DNA of 64,000 nucleotides from Rhynchonema sp. JSB1_4 (lineage: Eukaryota; Nematoda; Chromadorea; Monhysterida; Xyalidae): contig JASAMV010002842.1 in NCBI GenBank assembly GCA_030248065.1, positions 29,803 to 93,802 on the forward strand. The letters run 5' to 3'. The stretch's first letter is position 1; every line of letters begins with the position of its first letter. The position numbers and the translations under genes are program-made. This document shows positions 55,001-64,000 of the stretch, in pieces. Below the pieces are notes generated by a model. The model worked only from the letters and a program-made list of their open reading frames with translations, searched no databases and was not told where the DNA came from.

Positions 55001-58000
55001 AATCGTGTTGTACATATACAATGCATCAGTTAGCAGTTGGTTTGTGTTGTTCGTACACTTTGGTTCGTAAACTTGCCTTGATTGCTAACCCTCAAATATG
55101 TACATACTGTACAGTATGTATATGCACATTTTGTTGCTTGATTCAAACCAAATGTTGGTGCACCAAGCACAGCCTTGTCGTCAGGGTCAAGTGAGCTCAT
55201 TAAGTCAGATTAGAAGCATCAGTTCATAAAAGTGCCCAGTGCTACGATGACTGCAGTGACCGACACAAGATGACATCTTAGTTTGCAATAAAATCGGCTT
55301 AATGGATTTTTGTAGTTCCGTTTTTTCTCGTCAGTCTAGGGACTATCAGGAATAGCTGACTGATTGATTTCATTCTGCGCAAAAATCAAACAAACAAAAT
55401 CAAAAAAGCCAATGCTCTTACACCCAGGGACCTGCATACTTTTGCCATAAATCCACTTCGACCGTGGTAGTACTTGATTGACAGCCGTTTTTGGCACCAA
55501 GCAAGTGACTATGGGTCCACCCTCGTCTCGTCGCAGTCATAGTGCGACTGGCAGATTTGACTTCGACCTCGGCTGGGTGCTGCAGTCGTGCGTGCGTGCA
55601 CAACAACAACGTCGGTATTCGAACATCAACGGCGACTGCGATTACAATTGCAACGTCAATCACAATCAAAGTCACAATAATAATTTCGAGAACTACAACT
55701 ATCACACTAATCAACGCGTCATGCTGCCTGCACGAACAAGACTCGTGCGCAACACTTCCGCTTATCAAGTGGTTAGATGTCCGTTTTTGACGTACGCTTC
55801 CCGAAGTGCTTACATTAGGTACATTCTTGTAAAATAAGTCATTTTTCACAATTGTTCGCAAACTAATGGTGCCATGACGTGGCACATCATACGTTAGATA
55901 TAATATCACACCTCTGGAATCTGTGCCGTTCCAAAAAAACACGCATCAGCGCCGTCCGCCTGTTTATCAAAGGTACAAACAGAAGGTTTAGATGTGCATA
56001 GTTAGTCGCTAACAAACATTATTGTACAACAAACAACGCGTATTACGTTCGTGGGTCGGGTGGTGGATTGGTGCTTCATAAAGCGTGCTATCGATTGATG
56101 GGTACCGCTCATCGCATTGGCTCCAAAAACCAAAGATGCCAGCAGGTCTGCATGTACCCGAACGAAACGGATCCAAGCCACACAACTGTTGCAGTGCGAA
56201 TCTTATCCATCTTCTTTACGATTGTCTGACCACGTTGTCTTGAGTGTTGTGTTCCGTGGGGCACAACATTGTCGAAAAACATTGTTACTTGTGCTACCAA
56301 CCCAACTGAGACCAAGCGATGCTTTAGACACACCCTGCCCCTTCATTTGAGACCAGAATTGGAAGATTTCGAATCATTTCTGGTTTTGTATGGCTGCCGC
56401 CCATTGTTAGCATTTGGACCGGTGCGGTGGCGTAAACATACGCGTCAAAACGGAACCGAATTGCAACCCTCAACACCACACTATTAGGCACGTTTATTTT
56501 CTTTTACGTGAACGGAGTGGTGCAACACACATTTTACTGACCGTTAATTATGCGTATAGTAACCAAAAGCTGTAGCGTAACGTGTAGTATCTGGCATAGC
56601 AAGAATGAAGAAGCACCACACACGAAAGTCGAAGCACATATTTCAGTCTTTTGATTGTAATGCGCATACCGCTTTGCTCTGTTGTGCGTCTGAAAAGGCC
56701 AAGCAGATGTTTTCTTTAATCGAACAGTAGTTCATCGCGTTCTGCAAAATAATCAAGACTGAAGATTGGCTAAAGTTCCAAATGTCATGCACATGTGCAG
56801 GATGATTCAACTGTTATTATTTAACCACAGGAGGTTACTAACCGCCCACCCTGTGCAGTATTTTCAACCTGCAGGTGCAACAGAATTGTGAACGACAACA
56901 CGACGCGCTAAACAACAACAACAACGCTGACGGTTTGTACGCGAGCATCCGTCGTCCGGTCAAAGTTACGCCGCCGCTGAAACCCGCCATCAAAGACAAC
57001 AGTCAACAACAACAACAACACCGCAACTCGAAACATCACCCGTTTAACCGCGCCACTGCAACTGTGAGTTGGTATAGCTATTGTGCATGTAGGTGCTGCA
57101 GGGGACTTGATGCTATTCCACTTGCTGCTGAACTTTTTCAATGCGAGCAGCTCATGTGAAATACATGTACCAAGTGCTCGTCTTCCCGTATTTGCTATTG
57201 TGCTCTCGTTGCTGTCAGCATGCAGGGTACGCTATACAGTTTATACTTGTACATTGTTGTACATTACCACCGGTGTTACTTCTGTAAGCTGCAACTGTAA
57301 AGGTTCACCCCAAGTAATAGTATTGAGCAACATGTGCTCTAAGTCATTGCATGATGTCGACATGCTGTACCTTGGCTTGACAACGTAATCTCTGATTCAC
57401 CCAGCCAACCAGCCTTGCACCACGATAAACTGGCTTGGCTTGTGTGCATTTATTTGTTCAACGTTTGTTTCATTTCATATCGGGACGGTTTACGATATTT
57501 TTTAATGTTCCATGTGACTGGTACGGTTTATAACTGTCGGTCAAACAGACCGGATTTAAATTAGATCCCAGCAGTTGGCATCATCGTAGACGTCGTGTTT
57601 TTAAACCGGTATTATCAGCAGCGGCACATACGTAGAACTTTGCGACAGATACAGAAGATCATCACAGAATGAAAATAGCGCCTCAAAGTTGAACCGGCTA
57701 AGGCTAATATACCTTAAAAAACTTGTTTCTGGTTATCGCAGTTTTTTTCACCGCTATTTTGTCTGTGTGCACTCCAAGGTGTCATCTAAACGGAGCAAAA
57801 CTAATGTTGCGCTGGCTGGGATGCACCTCCGTTTATCCCCAGAATGTGTGGTTTGATGGAGCACCATGTTATCTGAGATCTGCCCCTCGCGCAGGACCAT
57901 TCATTTTGTGCTCTTCTTCAAACAAAGGCTTCAGGTGCATTACATTGGTTTGGGTGCTTTCTCATATGCATGTTACGTTACTACCATGTATACCTATGCA

Positions 58001-61000
58001 TCTAGCGTGTTCGTTTGTTGTATGAGTGTATGCAGTTGCTTTTGCATAAATAGCTGCGTGCTGCAGCCATGCGTGTGGAGTCGGTCGCGCCGGCGTCATC
58101 ACATGAAAACAGTGCGCGCGTCTTGTGTTTTCGCGTGCACTGGCTGTGCTGCGCGGGCATGCGAGCGGCAACTATATATTTTGACAACTCAATTGCGACT
58201 CTCTTCATATTCGTCCTTCCCAAACGCGCGCGACAGAAGGGCGAAAGATAAAAGCTCACAGCGAGCGTCAAACATTGGTCGATCAATGAGGATTTGCCTC
58301 ATGCCGTCTGCTGCTGTCTTTTCGAATAAACTTTTAACGTAATACGTACGGTTATGTGGGGCCTAATACTTGCTTGCAGCGTGTTGTCACAGATTCATGT
58401 CATACTTTTGGATTTGGACCAAACCACACATAATGCTTACGGAACAAGCCCCTCAGTAGATGCATGAACATTTGGACAGTTATGTATTAGAAACCAGCAC
58501 ACATATGTACACCTCATGTTCATGGCACGGAGTGCATCTAAAGACATGTCTGAGTGTGACTTGCTTGTCCGAATATGGCTATGGCTTTCAAATTTTGTTC
58601 CTTCTCCCCACCCACCCAGTGGTACATGGCATTGTGCACCTTGTGTTCCAGAGTCGGTAATTTGTGGCGCGTGAACACATAATGTGTTTAGACTCAATCA
58701 CGCGTGACCACTAGCAGCAAGGGAGTAACGTGGCTCAATATGGTTCCACTTCATGTCCCCGTCAATTGGCCGGAACCATATTCCACTTTTGGGCCTTGGG
58801 ACTTTGGGCCAGCACGATTGTCCTGTTCCGGTATGGTGCCCCTGGGATTACGCTTTTTCACACATTGTCTACCGTTGTCCTGCTGGTTTTGGCTGGCTTT
58901 TGGATAAAACTCAAAATTATTCATAAGGCGACCTGTGAGTGGCACCATGATTTTTTCGACGCGTTCATCGGTAACAATAACTCGCGCACAGCAGCAGCCT
59001 GGCTGTGGTGGCAATGTTGCATTGCCTGCAGACCCCGCCGTCAGCCAGATCAGAGGAACAAATGTTTTCAATCTGGTCTTGTCCGTTGGTGCCGGCAATC
59101 GTTCGTGCCAGCACCTAATGCTTTATCTTTGGAGGGCGCTAAACGTGGCAGCCGAACAAATACGCCATAACTTATGGTCCTGCTCTCACACCAGGAGGAA
59201 CACTCGTGCCATAACTCATCGTGCATAGAGCAAGGCCTGTTGTTGTTTTATTTCTCTTATATGCCATTTGGCGGACACCCACTCAACCGGTTTGTTTCTT
59301 GTGTTTGGATTCCATTCAGTCGCATACCAAGTTATACATAGAATTCGTGACGACGACCAGTTTGCGTGGCTCATATCCGCGAGGTCCATTTCCCCATCGC
59401 TTAGCTGCACACGCGGACACGATTGCACGGGGAGCCTTGCCTGTTTTTGTTGTTGCGACTTTTCAGCCGCAAGAGATGCGCTATCTGGCTATCTTAACCT
59501 TACGTACACTGCCGTAGCTTTTGTGTCTCTATGTCTACAAGAAAAAACAGTTGTGTCCGTTATATATGACACGTGTGTGAGCATACATATGTACATACCA
59601 AAGATGTAAGCCAAGACTTGTGCTAAAAGTTACACGCACAAAAGAGCGCGCGCCCACCGGGAACCCTGGGGAGTCCATCCAACCACCAGTGTGTGCCACA
59701 CAAAGCTGCTAAAGTGCACACAAAAGCACGTTACTCTGATTTGCTTGTTTGACGTGTCTAAACTGTCTTTTGGCTGTGTTCAAGCCAAAATGCCTTTCGC
59801 TGGAGAACAAAGTGAACGACTTAAAAAGAATAAGCACATTTTTTGTTTTTCGACCCATATCGGTTATGATGTGCGTTCTTCTGAGCCGCGTTCGCAAGAA
59901 ATTAGGGCGCAGTTGACTGCTGTATGGCTCTCTAAATTTCCGGCCATCTTCCGTTGCCAAGATTGGCCCATAACCGCCTGCCTGTTTCATGCTTTTGTTG
60001 TTTCTCGCTCAAACGTGCCCCTCAAAAGGCTGATATCGTCACTAAATTTTGCGACTGTTTGTGTTTGGGTGCGGCAAAGAGAAATATTTCCTACGAAGAG
60101 CCAAGTGCCTTTGGGTGGTCTTTCCTTTGTTCCCCTCAACTTGTGCAATGGTATTCGAGCGCCCCGACGCAAGCGCCCTTTGGCGTGCCGTTAAGTGCCA
60201 TGTCTTACAGGTGCCCATCTATTCCATCTTTTTTCGTTTGGGTTTATGTGCCAGGTCACCCGCGGTGTAACTGTATCAATTTTGTCATTTTATCGTCGAA
60301 CATAACATACAATAATATTTTTGTCCGAAATATTTTCCAATCACACAAAATGTCATTTGTTACTTTTATTTCCCCATTGATGCAGGTGCCCCGGGCGGCC
60401 GGTCATCGAGTGAATGGTTTTGTATCCAACGGACTCACCACCATGACGGGAAGGAACGATCACGCTGAAATCGACATCATCTTCATCACCGAGCGCATTC
60501 TTGGTTGGCAACATGGTTTTTAATCTTGAAGGACTGTTTGAAGTTTGACTGTTTGTAAACTTTCGTGCTCACTTCAGTGCTGACCTATCCCTCAAATGCG
60601 TCCGAGAGCGCCTACCGTAACAGCCTGAAGCAGGTTTGTCACATGCTCAAGACAAAGCATGCCAATCGGTACAAGGTGAGTGCGAGGAGTAAATTTAATA
60701 ATGTAATAATGTAAATTTAAACTTCAAATTGGTGTGTATTCCATCCCAAGTTTTATATGCACCAGACTTGAGGCTCTATGACGAAGGAGCCGTAGAAAAC
60801 GAACGGGAAGTGGAAAAACAACTGTTTTCGCAACGTATGTCTGTATCGCAGATTTTCAACGTGTCCAAACGTCGCCGTGACCTGTGCGACCTGAACGACA
60901 ATGTTTGCGAGTTCGGTTGGCCCGAGGAGTTGGCGCCGCCGCTGGAACGTCTTTGCGCCATCTGTCGTGAGATCGAGAATTGGCTATCGACCGATCGACG

Positions 61001-63770
61001 CAACGCCGTCGTGGTGCACTCAAAGGGCGGACGGTCGAGACCTGCTGTGGTCATCGCTGCTTATATGCACTACACTAATATTTGTGCCAGGTTCGATTGG
61101 GGCCCATTTCAACAGACACCTTTTTTGTCGCTGATTTCACTGAGATTTGCATGAGCCTCGGGAACAAAATGAAATGAACGTTGAGCGCCAAGGTGCTCCG
61201 AATCAGGGTTTGAGCTTGCTTCTGGCCTTTCATGTTTCCCTGTGATTCGCAGCTGGTTCAGCCGAAGAGCACTGTGGGACTTCATGAATATGCGCACTGC
61301 AAAACAGGGTCATGCATTTTTCACTGTGGTCTGGTCGCTTTTTCCATTTCCCTTGCTTGGTGGTCGAAAAATTGTTATTCTTTGCTTTGGGTTGGTGGTC
61401 ACTGGAGACCGAATCCAAAACGCAGCATGAACATGTAGTAACGTACACTTTCCGAAACTAATTACACTGAGGCATGAGTCGGTTAGCAAATAAGAGCGAC
61501 GTTGGCTTCACGAAACGTAAATTTCGTTTCTTGCCTTTTAACAACAAACCTTACTTCTAAAGTTTGTTTCAAAGTTACATTAGTTAAGTGGGCATCACAA
61601 TCATATTGCCACACGATAAAGTTCCAATTTTAGTAATTTATGACTGCCTATCATTGGAAATAAATAGTGTAATCGTATAAAAGGACAAGATTAGACTAAC
61701 AGTTTTCATTACATAACTGTCAATCATACATAGAATATAGGTTGGATAGGTTGGTACGCCCTTCATCTACACGATTAACCGCAATGAACGTTTGTAAGAA
61801 AGTGTCGTGACCTTTGCAAGTGCGCGCATCTAATCTGCTATTGACCACTCTTCGTGGTCTGATAAAAAAGATGCGCACCAACTGAGTATGGGAAGACCTA
61901 GGCAATCATAACACCACGTGCACCGTACACTACATACATATATTCGGATCGGATATAAAGATTAGTAGCGGGTAGCGCACTGGTTGTTTCGTAGAGATTG
62001 AGAGAATAAAACTACTATGTCATAATTTTGGGCGTTCCTTTATTCGATCAAGTCCATTATAATTTTATCATATCTGACACGTGACAGATGTGGAGATGGC
62101 ATTGTTATTCTCTAAATTGCTCTTACACGCGCATTCCACATGTACATATTGTAGTTTTTCTTGCAATCGCAATTATGCACATATAATATGAGAATAGGAT
62201 AAACATTTGTTTTCTCAGCTCCTGGAGCCCATATTTTTTGGAGTGCCGTATAAAAACGATCCATCAATACTTCAGTGACGACCAGGCCCTGGATCGATTC
62301 GCAATGCGACGATTCTCCGATGATTACGTGGGTGCCATAGCACAACCATCGCATAAGCGGTGAGAAAAAACATTGTTTTTGTGATTTTTAAATGAAAATA
62401 ATAATTTTTTATTTGCAGCTACGTCAGCTACTTCGCGTCCTTGCTCAATGGCAGCACCAAGATCAACAGCTGCCCGATCTTCCTGCAACACATTGATGTG
62501 CACGGATTGCCCACCATCGATGGGAAACGTTCGTGCATTAATATTGGGGAAATTTATCATATTTTTAGTTTTTTGTACATATGTATACATAGGTTGGTAT
62601 TCTATGTTTCAGCTTGCCAGACATGCATCAAAATATATGAGAAAATGCAGCCCGCTTGGACGTCGGCCATCTAGTGGGTTAAAAGTTTATTATTTATATT
62701 TTCATCTTTGTTTCATATACTTCTTTGGCACGGTATTATTTTCGGTCAATTGTTTAGATGAAATTTTTCGTTGAGATCCTATCATTTCGATTTCAGCAGC
62801 AGCGACACGGACCATCTATCGGTGGATCTGTCACAACCATTGGCGCTTCGAGGCGACATTCTGCTGAAATGTTTCCACAAGCCTCGCGCTCACGCCAAAC
62901 ATCTGCTGTTTCGATGTCAGTTCAACACTTGTGCTCTGCGACTCGACGACACACAGGGACTCAACTCAATTGTGTTCAGCAAAACCGAACTGGACGAAGC
63001 TTGTGATGGTTAGGGGATATTGGATTGCACTTGAGACTTGCCCGGAGAAGGCTGAAAATTTAGTTTGTGGCTGTTTTTTTTGAAGACACAATTGTATTAC
63101 AAAGTCTAAAGAGCGGTGAAAGAACACCAATGATGGGTTGTATGTACCTCTGTTCTGGTTTAGATTCAGAGCCGTCTTCCAATGTTTTTCATCACATTTT
63201 TTTCACCAAGAAACTGTCTTGCTTTTCATCCAGCACAAACACAGTTCCTCCGATTGCGTTCCGCCTCACTGGTTCCTTTCTTCCCACAACGCACAGTCCA
63301 GTCTATTGCAGACGCGTCATTTTCGCCCGACATCAAGTTGGAGATGTTCTTCACGGTGTCGTCAAATCGACCCTCTGATGCACCCCTGGCCCCTGCCACC
63401 CCTGAATCCGAACAACCGCCCTTGCAGAGGACCGACTCGTACGAGGACTTTGATGTGCTTGATGAGGACACGGGTTGGTCATGTTGCTTGAAACATCAGC
63501 CAGTTTGACATTCTTGCGTTTGTGCAACGCGCATTGAGGTTTCAGCGAACAAGGATCATGTGATAAAACATCTCTACGAGGTCAAAGCATCAAACTTTCA
63601 TTTTGCCACATAAAAACGCTTCCACAATCCTCCAGGTGAAACATCAGCCAACCAAGCAGCCGTCCACGACATGACCTCAGCACAACATCTGAGTAACGGT
63701 CAGGCATACCTTCCAGCATTAGAGCACAGTCAACTGCAGCAAGTGGAACAGCAACAGCAACAACAACAGC

Positions 63771-63813
<43 letters not shown>

Positions 63814-63920
63814 TGAGCCGAGTCCCGAAACACTGATTGTAGAACAAGAAGAACTAACAACAAGCGAACACGAAATGATCAAGGGAAATGGCTATGTTGT
63901 CAGGGATACGCAAATTGACG
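52027..63920 (+). CDS. TNS1: Tensin homologue, 3' end beyond the window
   Basis: Exons: 52027-52320 (ATG), 52751-53021, 53114-53151, 55586-55771 (tentative), 56875-57063, 60386-60503, 60578-60675, 60852-61090, 62276-62359, 62419-62528, 62613-62673, 62797-63008, 63312-63473 and 63636-63920; the joins from 52751 onward keep phase, the 52320/52751 join is not certain. Domains: a C1-type zinc finger (FDHLVICEICHRPIF...HIKC); Asn/Gln-rich linker; PTEN/tensin phosphatase (AEIDIIFITERIL to QALDRFAMRRF); C2 (PIFLQHIDVHG to IKLEMFFTVSS); then a polyQ tract. The usual SH2 and PTB domains must lie beyond the window. The P-loop reads HSKGGRSR, with Ser in place of the catalytic Cys. It would link integrin adhesions to actin. 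Introns of several kb separate the C1 and phosphatase exons. Confidence 0.85.
63749..63811 (+). repeat. CAA/CAG tract coding for 21 glutamines
   Basis: Twenty-one consecutive CAA or CAG codons lie inside the tensin coding exon 63636-63920, mostly CAA in the second half. The opposite strand reads as polyvaline, which is a shadow. Likely length-variable. Confidence 0.9.
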
Positions 63921-64000
63921 GTTGGTTTGTGGGACGGGGTGACTGAGAAGTGCATTTGCGGGGACGGAGTAATCGAATCGACGTTTGGTTGGTGATAGTA

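Noticed and set aside
58730..59170. Hydrophobic 146-codon frame, possible membrane protein
   Set aside because: No family resemblance, in a tensin intron, with no matching splice sites.
63582..63863. Polyvaline protein on the minus strand
   Set aside because: It is the antisense shadow of the CAA/CAG polyglutamine codons in the tensin exon.

Overview
This is a window of metazoan nuclear DNA, most likely from a nematode or a close relative. The genes have many introns (about 50 bp to several kb), and I see no bacterial features. The gene set is animal-specific: a small-optic-lobes type calpain, a tensin, a proline-rich LIM protein and a UTP21/WDR36 beta-propeller protein. A secreted lipocalin most resembles the nematode LPR-type lipocalins. 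Two ATGs lie just downstream of strong 3' splice sites, as expected for spliced-leader trans-splicing. The phylum is my inference; nothing in the window proves it.

Layout. 0.8-4.2 kb (minus): two adjacent genes, gene B (complete model) and gene A (C2H2 finger, damaged at its 5' end). 5.9-6.2 kb (minus): the last exons of a small cysteine-rich protein. 10-12.4 kb (plus): a small secreted protein. 13.6-18.3 kb: a repeat block with a 224-bp-arm foldback element, a 50-bp minisatellite with higher-order structure, and GGCC-rich elements. 20.2-23.1 kb (minus): proline-rich LIM protein. 25.2-26.3 kb (minus): lipocalin. 27-32.9 kb: nested transposons, including a 4.0-kb hAT-like element that carries gene C, a relative of gene B. 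33.0-39.8 kb (plus): UTP21. 40.1-44.8 kb (plus): calpain-15/SOL, close behind UTP21 and possibly in an operon with it. 45-52 kb: few genes, several small DNA transposons. 52.0-63.9 kb (plus, running off the window): tensin.

Main discoveries. (1) Several independent DNA-transposon insertions carry perfect 8-bp target duplications and CAG-starting inverted ends (hAT-like). They include a 4,037-bp element with an intron-containing gene inside it and a nested pair in UTP21 intron 1. A 605-bp TTAA-flanked foldback sits inside one arm of the big element, and the other arm preserves the empty site. (2) Genes B and C share a domain that I do not recognise, with both intron positions around its first exon conserved, so they are true paralogues. 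Gene C has a one-base frameshift and no recognisable 5' exons, as expected of a gene fragment captured by a transposon. (3) The tensin phosphatase loop has Ser where active enzymes have Cys.

All exon models were built by hand from splice sites, reading-frame phase and family resemblance. Boundaries I could not resolve are stated in the entries.
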